Numbered from the stretch's first letter, positions 16,974 to 24,421 are shown. The stretch: 64,000 nucleotides of DNA from Dechloromonas sp. (GCA_028689015.1 JAQTXC010000001.1:79758-143757); one strand, 5' to 3'. Numbers and translations are program-made. The notes: generated by a model not told the origin, from the sequence alone.

Positions 16974-18778
16974 GTGGCGGGAGATTTGACGACCCGGTTC
17001 TTGCCGGTTTGCTTGGCGTTATACATGGCTTCATCGGACCGTTTGATAACGGTGGCCTGGGTGTCGTCTTCGGTCATCTGGGTGACGCCGGCACTGAAGG
17101 TGATAAGAATTTTTTCATTGCCACCCAGGAAAAAGCGCTTGGTCAGCTCGCGCTGCAACCGGGTCAGCACGGCGGCCGCATCGTCTAGGGGGGTTTCTGG
17201 CAGCAAGATGATGAATTCTTCGCCGCCGTAACGGGCGACCGTATCTTGCGGGCGCAGGGTTTCCCGGCAGACTTGGGCTAGGTGGATTAGCGCCTGGTCG
17301 CCCACATCGTGACCGTGGGCATCGTTCAATTTCTTGAAATTATCGATGTCAAGCAGGGCGACGCAGAGGACGGTGTCGTGGCGCTGGCTGCGCGCCATTT
17401 CCTTGTTGAACATGTCCTCCAGGCCGCGTCGGTTGAGGACGCCGGTCAATTGGTCATGGCGGACCAGGTTGCTGGTTGCTTCCAGTTCCTTTTCCAGTTG
17501 CTGGATGCGGGCTTCGGATTCTTGAACTTTTTGCTGGGTCGACCGCAACTCGTCACGCGCGTGCTCGGTGCTTAACTGGATGTTGCGCGTTTCCTTCATC
17601 ACTTCGGTGATGACGCTTTCCAATTCCGACAAATCATTGGCCGCGGTGATTTTTTCCGCGCATTCGCCTATCTTGCCGTGATAGTCCGAGGTCGCATCAG
17701 AAAACAACGCCAATTGGTCGATAAAACCGGCCAGCAAGTGCTTGATCGCATCGCGTGCATCACGCAGGCTGCTCTTCAGCTGGCTCTGCTTGAACAGGAC
17801 TTCCTTCAGTCGCCGTTCGGCATCGTCGATGGTCCGCTGCGACAAGGGTTTGTCGATGATGTCGCGCACTATGTCGATTTGGCCATTCAGCCAGACATCA
17901 TCGACGACCAGTTCATGCACGTTTTCAACCAGTAGACGCAGCAACTCCAGTAGGCTGCGCCGCAATTCGGCTTGGTCTTCGGTCAGTAGATCCAGCTTAT
18001 AAGCAAAGCGCTTGAGGCGTTCGAGAAAACCGCTTAGTGCCTCCGGGGCCTGGGCACGACGGACCTCATCGGCCAGTTGGCGGGCATCTGTGGCGAGGGC
18101 CGGGCTGTCCACCAATTGCGTGGCGACGGTTGCTTCTAGCGTGAATGCGAATAACTCGCGCAATTCGGGCAACAAGGCGCCACCCTCATCGACGCTCGCG
18201 GGTGGCGTAGAGGAGAGATCATGCGCTGCCGTATCGTCATCGCCTGCGGCTGATTCGTCCTCTGGCGTGGTCGTATCCACCGTTTTGCCGTTGCCCCAGG
18301 CGCGCAGCAAATTTTGCAGGCGCTTGAACAGGATTTCGGGATTGCTCGCGCTGTTGTTCAGGACATGATCGAGTGATTCACGCTTGCGGGCAGTGGTTAG
18401 CCCCGGGTGTTTGGCTTCGGCCTGGCGTAAAACATCGGCGATCAGGTCGCCCCAAGTCAGGCGCTGGCTATCGACCAGGCCACTGACAAAATCCGCGAGA
18501 TATTTCCGGTAATCGTCCCAACTACTGTTTTTGACGGCTTCGTCGAGCAGACGGGCCAGGCGCAACTGGTCCGGCGAGCTTTTGGGCAGTGCGGCGGCGA
18601 GGGAACGCAATTGTTTGTCGGGAAATTCAGCGGCTTCGGGCTTTTTGCTGCCTGGTCGAGTACCAGCAATCTCGTGGTATAGCGTCAGGTAATTGTCGGG
18701 TGTCGGCGGCGTGCGGCGTACCGCCAACTGTTTCAGCGTCTCGCGGGCGATCTCGAAAGGATTGGTCGGCGTGCTCAT
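16970..18778 (-). CDS. Diguanylate cyclase (GGDEF) leading the glycan operon
   Basis: This is a cytoplasmic GGDEF protein of 602 residues that makes c-di-GMP from two GTP. The active-site motif is GGEEF at about 516-520. An RxxD inhibitory site (RPQD) sits five residues before it, so product inhibition is likely. The C-terminal SFSAGVTQ and DEAMYNAKQTGKNRV motifs are intact. The N-terminal ~330 residues contain no known sensor that I recognise but have a heptad-rich stretch just before GGDEF (~385-430), typical of dimerisation. No transmembrane segment is visible. It is the first gene of eight that overlap or nearly abut; its ATGA overlap with the SPINDLY-like gene links c-di-GMP synthesis to glycan synthesis. 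Confidence 0.92.
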   Translation of the reverse strand: MSTPTNPFEIARETLKQLAVRRTPPTPDNYLTLYHEIAGTRPGSKKPEAAEFPDKQLRSLAAALPKSSPDQLRLARLLDEAVKNSSWDDYRKYLADFVSGLVDSQRLTWGDLIADVLRQAEAKHPGLTTARKRESLDHVLNNSASNPEILFKRLQNLLRAWGNGKTVDTTTPEDESAAGDDDTAAHDLSSTPPASVDEGGALLPELRELFAFTLEATVATQLVDSPALATDARQLADEVRRAQAPEALSGFLERLKRFAYKLDLLTEDQAELRRSLLELLRLLVENVHELVVDDVWLNGQIDIVRDIIDKPLSQRTIDDAERRLKEVLFKQSQLKSSLRDARDAIKHLLAGFIDQLALFSDATSDYHGKIGECAEKITAANDLSELESVITEVMKETRNIQLSTEHARDELRSTQQKVQESEARIQQLEKELEATSNLVRHDQLTGVLNRRGLEDMFNKEMARSQRHDTVLCVALLDIDNFKKLNDAHGHDVGDQALIHLAQVCRETLRPQDTVARYGGEEFIILLPETPLDDAAAVLTRLQRELTKRFFLGGNEKILITFSAGVTQMTEDDTQATVIKRSDEAMYNAKQTGKNRVVKSPAT

Positions 18779-18798
18779 GGCAATAATCGTTTATCAGT

Positions 18799-18804
18799 TA
18801 TAAT
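18799..18804 (+). promoter_or_regulatory. Probable -10 box of the tRNA gene
   Basis: A perfect TATAAT lies 13 nt before the tRNA 5' end. I see no good -35 box at 17 nt; the upstream position falls in the start region of the divergent cyclase gene. Confidence 0.55.
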
Positions 18805-18817
18805 CCGAGCCTCGCTG

Positions 18818-18891
18818 GCCCCCGTAGCATGAAGGTCGTGCAGTTGATTTGTAATCATCAGGTAGCGGTTCGATTCCGTTCGGGGGCACCA
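18818..18891 (+). tRNA. tRNA-Thr(UGU)-like gene with atypical D-arm
   Basis: The 74-nt segment folds as a cloverleaf. The acceptor is GCCCCCG/CGGGGGC plus ACCA encoded. The D-stem is GCAT/GTGC, the anticodon loop TTTGTAA (anticodon TGT), the T-stem AGCGG/CCGTT and the T-loop TTCGATT. Oddities: the D-loop GAAGGTC lacks the usual A14 and A21, the anticodon stem has one U-U mismatch, and the variable loop is four nt. A TATAAT box and a strong intrinsic terminator flank it, so it looks transcribed. It could be a diverged functional tRNA-Thr or a decaying extra copy. Confidence 0.75.
18848..18862 (+). repeat. 15-bp direct repeat, copy in the tRNA anticodon arm
   Basis: TTTGTAATCATCAGG occurs here and again at 19367-19381, 519 bp downstream in the same orientation. 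It covers the anticodon loop and 3' anticodon stem, a usual crossover site for tyrosine integrases. Confidence 0.85.
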
Positions 18892-18907
18892 GTAAAATCA
18901 AACACTT

Positions 18908-18933
18908 AAGCCATTCTTTGGAATGGCTTTTTT
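18908..18933 (+). terminator. Intrinsic terminator after the tRNA
   Basis: AGCCATTC and GAATGGCT form an 8-bp stem around TTTG, followed by six T. It starts 17 nt after the CCA end. Confidence 0.9.
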
Positions 18934-19366
18934 GTTTTCTGGGTTCTGGGTACGCCATGTGTACGCGAATTTCATCAATGACTCCCGATCGATCTTGTTA
19001 CATGGCGTGTGATGATAGCGCCTTGCGCTACATCTGTTCATGGCTGTTCAAGCATTTAGTCATGCGGCGGTTACGTTTTTTCCGCAGCCGAGGTGCTCCG
19101 GCGTGTGAAAGTACGAAAACGTAGGGCGTGCCCAAGCTTTACGACGAGAGGCGGGGCACCAGCAGTTGGTTACAGTATTTCGAGTCATATGGAATGCGGC
19201 CACGACGACTGCCAACAGTAGAGGTGATAGCTGTTTAATTTGGCCGAATGCTAATTGCATGCTTCACTGAGCCCGGTAATCGATGGTAAAGTTCAATATG
19301 AGAGGGCAGGTCAATTCTTTGAATTTATTGGTGTGTCTGGCTTGGTTGCAGGGGGGCGGGAAGTCT

Positions 19367-19410
19367 TTTGTAATCATCAGGCGCTGGTTTGATTCCTGAT
19401 CGGGGCCACC
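19367..19410 (+). pseudogene. Degenerate copy of the tRNA 3' half (att-like)
   Basis: The sequence begins with the exact 15-bp repeat and continues as a diverged T-arm and acceptor end: GGTTTGATTCC against GGTTCGATTCC in the tRNA, then CGGGGCCACC against CGGGGGCACCA. There is no matching 5' half upstream. It may be the far attachment site of a lost or eroded integrated element, or a decayed tRNA. Confidence 0.65.
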
Positions 19411-19548
19411 CGTGTAACGCCAGTGAGTCATACTGCCCAGTTCGTCGACGGCTACTTTGGTATTTTCAAAGCATACCCGAGCATCGGCGTGATTATGTTT
19501 TTCGCCTCGGGTTTCTGCTAGGCGAGCCAAGCTCTTGTTCGTGCTAAG

Positions 19549-19559
19549 GTGATTATCAC
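19549..19559. promoter_or_regulatory. 11-bp palindrome upstream of the TonB receptor
   Basis: GTGATTATCAC is a perfect inverted repeat (GTGAT-T-ATCAC) ending 38 bp before the receptor start codon. It is well placed for an operator, but I cannot assign a regulator. Confidence 0.35.
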
Positions 19560-19597
19560 TTTGGTCGTAGCTGTAAGCGATAGGGAACAAATTTGTC

Positions 19598-21781
19598 ATG
19601 ACACGCTATTCTTTTTGGCGCCAATTGCCACTGACGTCGATCTTGCTGGGTGTGTTATCGCCTTGGCCGGTGATGGCCAGTGAAGATTTGTTTTTTGAAG
19701 ACTTTCCGATTGTCGCTTCGGTTAGTCGCTTGCCGCAGCCCCTCTCGGAAACACCCGCCTCGGTGACGGTTATCGATCAGGAGATGATTCGCGCCTCCGG
19801 CATGCGCACGGTCGAAGACCTGCTGCGCCTGGTGCCTGGCTTTCAGGTGGCTTCTCACAATAAAGATTCCGCTATCGTCGCCTACCATGGCCTGAATAGC
19901 GGCATGAATACCGACGAATATGGTCCGCGTGTTCAGGTGCTGGTTGACGGTCGTTCGGAGTACTCGCCCCTCTTTAAGTCGGGCGTTAACTGGAACTTGC
20001 TACCGGTCGCGCTGGAGAACATTGAGCGTATTGAAGTGACGCGCGGTGCCAATACCGTGTCTTACGGCTCGAATGCCTTCATGGGGGTGATCAACATCAT
20101 CACCCTCGATACCACCCAGACGCCTGGTTGGATGACTGCGGTCAACGTCGGAAATAACCAGATTCGTGATGAAACCCTGCGTTGGGGCGGCAAGGTCGGT
20201 GAGGCTGACGTGCGCTTTACGGCACGCCAGTTGAGCGACGGTGGTTTTCAGAATGGCCTGTACAGTAGGCAATGGATGGCGGAAACGGATGACCGACGCA
20301 CCAGCCTGCTTGAACTGCGTGCTGATCTCCCGTTGACCCATCGTGACGAGCTGGGGGTGACGGCCAGTTTGGTCAAGAATGTATCGGGCTACGGTCAGCC
20401 GGGGAGCCCGGTGGGTAATCCGATTTATGATTTTAATCAGTCATCGGCTGCTTTGGGTTTGCTCTGGCGGCACTTCGGCGAGCAAGGCGATGAGTACAAA
20501 CTGCGCTATGCCTATGTGCAGGATGATGCCAGTGCGAATTATTTACAGACGGTCAACATGAACTGTCCGACCATCCCGCCTGTTCCTGTCACGGCGGCCG
20601 ACAAAGTCGCATGGTGTTTGTTGCCGCCCGTGAGCTTTGTTCGCAATGTTGATCCGGGCGGTAAGTCGATTCAGCACGAGCTTGAATTCGAGCATGTGTT
20701 AACCCCGGTGGGATCATGGCGAGCGGTCTGGGGGGGCGGTTTGAAATCGATCGAGTTACATTCGGTCGCCCAGTTCTCAACGAACGCCGCCGTACGGCGG
20801 CAGACAGGGCGGGTGTTTGGCAACCTTGAGTACCGGCCGACGCAGTCCTGGTTGTTCAATTTCGGGGCTGGTCTGGAAAATGATAGCCGGATGGGCTGGA
20901 TGTTCGACCCCCGGGCCAGTATCAGCTATCACCTGATGCCTGGACATACCGCACGCTTTGGCGCCTCGCGGGCGCATCGCAACCCCAGCCTGTATGAAAT
21001 TGCTGGTTTCGCCGAGCGTCGGGACCCGAGTGGCAGTGGCCTGACCAACATCGATTACTTCGCGCAAGGTGTTCAGCCTGAGCGAGTGGATACCCTGGAA
21101 CTCGGTTATCTGGGCGAATTGAAGTTGCTTAATGCCAGTGTCGATGTGCGGGCGTTCATTGAGCGCATGCCGAACCGGATTCAAATTATTCCGATGGCCT
21201 TGCCGGCCAGCCAGCCTGATAACGATGATCCGATGATCGGGCGGTATCTGGCAGAAACGATGCCGGGGTTAGCCAATACCATATTTCCTTATGGCCGGGC
21301 GGACAGTGCCAACAATATCGAGGATGTCAAGATTCGTGGCTATGAATACCAGTTGCGCTGGCAGCCGACATCGCGGACGCGCCTGATTTACAACGGGGCG
21401 ATCGTGGCCATTGATGCCAGTCTGACTGATGTCTCGCTAGTGGCCGAATCGAGTAATGAGAACACGACAAAAATTCCGCAGCAGACTCGGGAATCGGCAC
21501 CGTTGCATGCCCAGTCAGCGATGCTGATCCAGAAACTGCCTTATAACCTGACGGCCTCGGTCATGTATTTCCGCAGTGGCTCGATGCGCTGGCGGCGCAA
21601 TGGCAATCCTTTGTCGGAGACTGAGCGGATCGACTGGCGTCTGGCCAAGTCCTTCCGGGTGGGTGGGCAGCGCGGGGAAGTCGCGTATACCGTGCAAATG
21701 GCTAATGGCCCGCAGTATGGTCGTAATACGACGACGCTGGCCGACCGTTTGCAATGGCTGAGCCTGCGTCTCGATTTCTGA
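19598..21781 (+). CDS. TonB-dependent outer membrane receptor
   Basis: This is a 727-residue outer-membrane active transporter. A signal peptide ends near VMASED, followed by a plug domain at ~45-170 (SVTVIDQEMIRASGMRTVEDLLRLVPG and the conserved IERIEVTRGANTVSYGSNAFMGVINI). A 22-strand barrel ends in an aromatic LSLRLDF, the expected terminal Phe. The plug and barrel resemble the vitamin B12/colicin I receptor class of TonB receptors, which does not by itself identify the ligand. The gene ends 2 bp before the end of the convergent hvf operon, so a role in metal or metallophore uptake is possible but unproven. A TonB-like protein lies at 57.2 kb. Confidence 0.93.
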   Translation: MTRYSFWRQLPLTSILLGVLSPWPVMASEDLFFEDFPIVASVSRLPQPLSETPASVTVIDQEMIRASGMRTVEDLLRLVPGFQVASHNKDSAIVAYHGLNSGMNTDEYGPRVQVLVDGRSEYSPLFKSGVNWNLLPVALENIERIEVTRGANTVSYGSNAFMGVINIITLDTTQTPGWMTAVNVGNNQIRDETLRWGGKVGEADVRFTARQLSDGGFQNGLYSRQWMAETDDRRTSLLELRADLPLTHRDELGVTASLVKNVSGYGQPGSPVGNPIYDFNQSSAALGLLWRHFGEQGDEYKLRYAYVQDDASANYLQTVNMNCPTIPPVPVTAADKVAWCLLPPVSFVRNVDPGGKSIQHELEFEHVLTPVGSWRAVWGGGLKSIELHSVAQFSTNAAVRRQTGRVFGNLEYRPTQSWLFNFGAGLENDSRMGWMFDPRASISYHLMPGHTARFGASRAHRNPSLYEIAGFAERRDPSGSGLTNIDYFAQGVQPERVDTLELGYLGELKLLNASVDVRAFIERMPNRIQIIPMALPASQPDNDDPMIGRYLAETMPGLANTIFPYGRADSANNIEDVKIRGYEYQLRWQPTSRTRLIYNGAIVAIDASLTDVSLVAESSNENTTKIPQQTRESAPLHAQSAMLIQKLPYNLTASVMYFRSGSMRWRRNGNPLSETERIDWRLAKSFRVGGQRGEVAYTVQMANGPQYGRNTTTLADRLQWLSLRLDF

Positions 21782-21782
21782 G

Positions 21783-22280
21783 TTACAGATAACGACGGCG
21801 CAAGCCGTGGTCGATGGACAGCCGGCCGGGGCCAAGCAGGACCAAAGGCAAGAACATGCCGATAAACAGCGCCGGTAATTTGAAATTGCCAAAGCCTTGA
21901 TCGGTAAAAACATAGCCCTGCATTAATTCGCCCCAGGTGTGCCATTGGGCAGGCCAGTGCACGCTGATCATGGCGACTACGGTCAACACGATTAAAGAAA
22001 CCGAAAAGAAACTGGTGGCCAGGCCAACGATGAGCGCGATTCCTCCCAGTAATTCAAACCAGGTTGCCATCTGCCAGCTGATCTCGGGGGGGACGAGATT
22101 GAACGGGAAGGGGAATTGCCCTTGGATATCGGCGAACCAGTTGCTGCCGTTGAATTTCTCCAGGCCGGATTCGAAATAATCCCAGCCGAGCAGGACGCGC
22201 AGGCTCAGCAAGCCCAGCCAGAGACCGAGTAGGTCGATGCCATTTAGGCCTTGGCGGGCGATGTGTCGTAGGGTGTTCAT
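21783..22280 (-). CDS. DoxX family membrane protein (HvfD-like)
   Basis: This 165-residue integral membrane protein of the DoxX family has about four transmembrane segments (LDLLGLWLGLLSLRVLLGWDYFESG; LLGGIALIVGLATSFFSVSLIVLTVVAMI; ALFIGMFLPLVLLGPG). DoxX proteins commonly close hvf/MNIO RiPP operons (called HvfD there), with an undefined redox or quinone-linked role. The start overlaps the end of the HvfC-like gene by 4 bp. It is the final gene of the four-gene cluster. Confidence 0.87.
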   Translation of the reverse strand: MNTLRHIARQGLNGIDLLGLWLGLLSLRVLLGWDYFESGLEKFNGSNWFADIQGQFPFPFNLVPPEISWQMATWFELLGGIALIVGLATSFFSVSLIVLTVVAMISVHWPAQWHTWGELMQGYVFTDQGFGNFKLPALFIGMFLPLVLLGPGRLSIDHGLRRRYL

Positions 22281-23017
22281 GGATGACTCCCAAGAATGAT
22301 GCCTTGTTGCCGTAGCGTATCCAGTATGCTGCGACCCTGTTCGACCAGTTGTTCTGGGTGCGGGTGTTGTAACTCGCTGGCTAGACTAAGTAAGGCTTGG
22401 CGGCCAGGGCCGGGGGCGGTGGTTAACAGGCCGACCAGACGGTGGGTGGTCGGATTCACTTCAGAAAACTGGACGCGTTCGTCGCCGTCGCGATAGACGA
22501 TCAGGCAGCTCAGCGCCGTTTTGCGTGGCCGCCAGTTGGGGCCGATGCGGTGTACCGGCCAGTGGTAGGCAAGATTCATTAGCGCCGGGTTGAGAATGAC
22601 GTTTTGTGCCAGTAGATCGCCTGCGGGGTCATACGTGATTTTTGGCGTTTCCAGCAGGTCGACCGCAAGTTCCGCCCATTCGTAGTGCGCCAGTTCGCCT
22701 AGCCAGCGGGGATGGGGCAGGCGGGCGTGGTCGCTGTTCAGGTAACGGACGAAGTCGCGGGGAATGTCGCGGAACCAGGCACTGTCGAGTGGCCAGTCGC
22801 GGTAAAAGGCACGCTTGAAACGCAGCCAGCGGTTCGCGCCGAGCAGCTCGCGGCAGACCGGGAAGCAGGGGTCGAGAAAGCTGCCGATGTTGTTGAACAA
22901 TAGTTCGTTATAAACTGCCATCCGGCGGGCCGGCACGCCGGCCGGGCGGGGGGTATGCGCGGGGTCGCGCAGATGGCGGCCGAAGGCGCGCTGAAAATCC
23001 TGAAAATCGGCGCTCAT
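22277..23017 (-). CDS. HvfC-like RiPP maturation partner (DUF2063)
   Basis: This 246-residue protein has an N-terminal DUF2063/putative DNA-binding domain (FQRAFGRHLRDPA; RMAVYNELLFNNIGSFLDPCFPVCRELLG; WLRFKRAFYRDW) and a C-terminal domain with HLRVLVYRD-type features (CLIVYRDGDERVQFSEVNP). In hvf and related clusters this protein binds the precursor leader and delivers it to the MNIO enzyme. It overlaps both the hvfB-like gene (4 bp) and the DoxX gene (4 bp), consistent with a stoichiometric HvfBC complex. Confidence 0.88.
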   Translation of the reverse strand: MSADFQDFQRAFGRHLRDPAHTPRPAGVPARRMAVYNELLFNNIGSFLDPCFPVCRELLGANRWLRFKRAFYRDWPLDSAWFRDIPRDFVRYLNSDHARLPHPRWLGELAHYEWAELAVDLLETPKITYDPAGDLLAQNVILNPALMNLAYHWPVHRIGPNWRPRKTALSCLIVYRDGDERVQFSEVNPTTHRLVGLLTTAPGPGRQALLSLASELQHPHPEQLVEQGRSILDTLRQQGIILGSHP

Positions 23018-23880
23018 GCGCTTCTCCGTTGCGGCGGTGCGGCGGCGGCTTGCAAACGGGCAATGTGGGCGACTTCCGCGGTCAACGTCGTCAGGTCGGG
23101 AATATTGAAATCACGCTCCAGGCAGGTTGGCAGATCGCCACCCAGGCGTTGGTAGGCACGCGTCAGCAGCGACCATACGGGGTCGATGACGGCAGCGCCG
23201 TGTGTGTCAATGAGCAGGCCATCTGACTCGACGTAATGACCGGCGACATGCAGGTAGGCTGTTCGTTCCAGTGGTAGGGCATCGAGGAAAGCGATGGGGT
23301 CGAAGGCAAAATTGCAGCTATTGACGTAGATATTATTGATGTCGAGGTGGAGCAAACAATCGGCTTGCGTAATTACGGCACGGATGAACTCGCTCTCACT
23401 CATTTCTGCGCCGGGTGGGGCGACATAGTAAGAGGCGTTTTCGATCGCAATGCGTTGCCCCAGGATGTCCTGAGCCTGGGCAATACGGTCAACCGTCCAG
23501 CGGACGGCTTTTTCAGTCAGCGGGATGGGGAGCAGATCGTAGAGCTGATGGGCATCAGACGACCAGGATAGGTGTTCGGTGTATAGGGTCATGCCATGTT
23601 CGCGCATGAAGGCTTTGATCCGGCGGAGCAGCGCTTCATCGAGGGGCGCGATACCCCCCAGCGACAGCGACAGGCCGTGACAGACGAAAGGGTAGCGTTC
23701 GGTGAATTCGCGCAGGTCGCGCGCCGAACGGCCGCCAATCCCGGCCCAGTTTTCCGGAGCCACTTCAAAGAAGCGGATGCAGTCGGGAACTCCCTGACGC
23801 AGGGCGCCGATCAACTCCCGGCGAAACCCGAGCCCGGCACCCTGCGGATGCTGGGGGGTGACATATGGGGGTGAGGACAT
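23014..23880 (-). CDS. MNIO enzyme, HvfB-like (DUF692)
   Basis: This is a multinuclear non-heme iron-dependent oxidative enzyme of 288 residues, the usual MNIO length. The TIM-barrel metal ligands are visible in HGLSLSLGG, YTEHLSW, IENASYYV, HLDINNIYVN, YLHVAGHY, IDTHGAAV and LERDFNIP. Family knowledge: MNIOs such as MbnB and HvfB oxidise Cys residues of a precursor peptide to oxazolone/thioamide or thiooxazole groups that bind copper. The substrate here is most likely the Cys-repeat peptide encoded 62 bp upstream. It is translationally coupled to the HvfC-like gene. Confidence 0.94.
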   Translation of the reverse strand: MSSPPYVTPQHPQGAGLGFRRELIGALRQGVPDCIRFFEVAPENWAGIGGRSARDLREFTERYPFVCHGLSLSLGGIAPLDEALLRRIKAFMREHGMTLYTEHLSWSSDAHQLYDLLPIPLTEKAVRWTVDRIAQAQDILGQRIAIENASYYVAPPGAEMSESEFIRAVITQADCLLHLDINNIYVNSCNFAFDPIAFLDALPLERTAYLHVAGHYVESDGLLIDTHGAAVIDPVWSLLTRAYQRLGGDLPTCLERDFNIPDLTTLTAEVAHIARLQAAAAPPQRRSA

Positions 23881-23907
23881 GGGCGACTCCAGCTTAGGTG
23901 AGGGGGA

Positions 23908-23929
23908 ACGGCGGGCTAGCGCCCGCCGT
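23908..23929 (-). promoter_or_regulatory. Strong hairpin between precursor and enzyme genes
   Basis: ACGGCGGGC and GCCCGCCGT form a perfect 9-bp GC-rich stem with a TAGC loop in the 62-bp gap between hvfA- and hvfB-like genes. No T-run follows on the minus strand. It probably sets the ratio of precursor to enzyme by partial termination or 3'-end protection, as in many RiPP operons (inference). Confidence 0.6.
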
Positions 23930-23942
23930 CACTACAATTGAC

Positions 23943-24257
23943 TTACTTGTTGCCACCGCAGGCGGCATCTTTCTTCTTGTCGCCACCACATTTTGCTTCG
24001 GCGGCTTTTTTATCGGCACCACATTTGGCATCGCTCTTCTTGTCGGCGCCGCACTTGGCTTCGGTTTTTTTCTTGTCAGCGCCGCACTTGGCTTCGCCGC
24101 ATTTGCCATCGCTCTTTTTGTCTGCCGCAGCCAGTTGGTAGCCGGCTTCCAGTTTCTGGGTCGAGAACGGTGAGTCAGCGGCCTGGGCCAGCGGGCTCAG
24201 CGTCACTGCGGCAAATGCGGAGCCAAGGGCGAGGGATACGAATTGTTGCTTTTTCAT
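23943..24257 (-). CDS. HvfA-like Cys-repeat RiPP precursor
   Basis: This is a 104-residue secreted precursor peptide. A Sec signal peptide covers ~1-26 (MKKQQFVSLALGSAFAAVTL, then QAAD). A short leader (~27-45) is followed by a Lys/Asp-rich repeat core with six Cys at ~10-13-residue spacing, mostly in the form [ED]AKCGADKK (first unit DGKCG, last AACGG). Canonical HvfA proteins carry EGKCG motifs that the MNIO modifies; here Gly is replaced by Ala in most units. The SD GGAGAAAT precedes ATG 24257. It leads a four-gene operon hvfA-B-C-D. The modified peptide is expected to sit in the periplasm and bind copper (inference from family). Confidence 0.88.
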   Translation of the reverse strand: MKKQQFVSLALGSAFAAVTLSPLAQAADSPFSTQKLEAGYQLAAADKKSDGKCGEAKCGADKKKTEAKCGADKKSDAKCGADKKAAEAKCGGDKKKDAACGGNK

Positions 24258-24319
24258 GATGATTTCTCCGTCAGGTAGTGGTTGGTAGCGGCCGGCAAAA
24301 TGTTCGACCTATGTGCTTG

Positions 24320-24344
24320 GTCGGTTTTCTAGCCAAAAAATTAC
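24320..24344 (-). promoter_or_regulatory. Possible ECF-type promoter of the hvf operon
   Basis: On the minus strand GTAAT is followed after 16 nt by CGAC, a layout like ECF sigma promoters (GTAA-type -35, CGA/CGTC-type -10). It lies ~63 bp upstream of the precursor start. No ECF sigma gene is in the window, so this rests on pattern alone. Confidence 0.35.
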
Positions 24345-24394
24345 AATTATTTTTGTCTGGGACCGAAAAAGTTTTTTGCTGCGAATCTGCGTGG

Positions 24395-24421
24395 AAAAAA
24401 AACCCCGCCACGAGGGCGGGG
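24395..24421 (-). terminator. Strong intrinsic terminator after the small ORFs
   Basis: On the minus strand CCCCGCC and GGCGGGG (7 bp, 5-nt loop) are followed by eight T. It ends the transcript of the small genes below RstAB and insulates the hvf promoter region. Confidence 0.92.

Larger units (their letters stand above)
18934..19597 (+). other. Non-coding 0.66-kb scar between tRNA and TonB receptor
   Basis: No convincing gene is present. The short ORFs here (18918-19124 plus, 19060-19260 minus, 19264-19599 minus) have no recognisable family, lack good ribosome sites, and one runs across the tRNA-like repeat. The base composition is visibly more AT-rich than the flanks. The region holds a degenerate partial copy of the tRNA 3' half (19367-19410) and an 11-bp palindrome near the receptor gene. 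The arrangement fits the remnant of an integrated element, though no integrase survives. Confidence 0.6.

Noticed and set aside
18918-19124. 68-aa plus ORF after the tRNA, possible integrase remnant
   Set aside because: GTACGCCATGTGTACGCG is reminiscent of DNA next to some tRNA-adjacent integrases, but the peptide has no integrase motif. Left as non-coding.
19264-19599. 111-aa minus ORF between the tRNA scar and the receptor
   Set aside because: It crosses the tRNA-like repeat, has no ribosome site, and its start overlaps the receptor start. No recognisable motif.
23960-24120. Repeated units resembling a CRISPR array
   Set aside because: The repeats are imperfect, about 30-40 bp apart and lie in frame in the hvfA precursor coding AKCG units. 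There are no unique spacers or cas genes.
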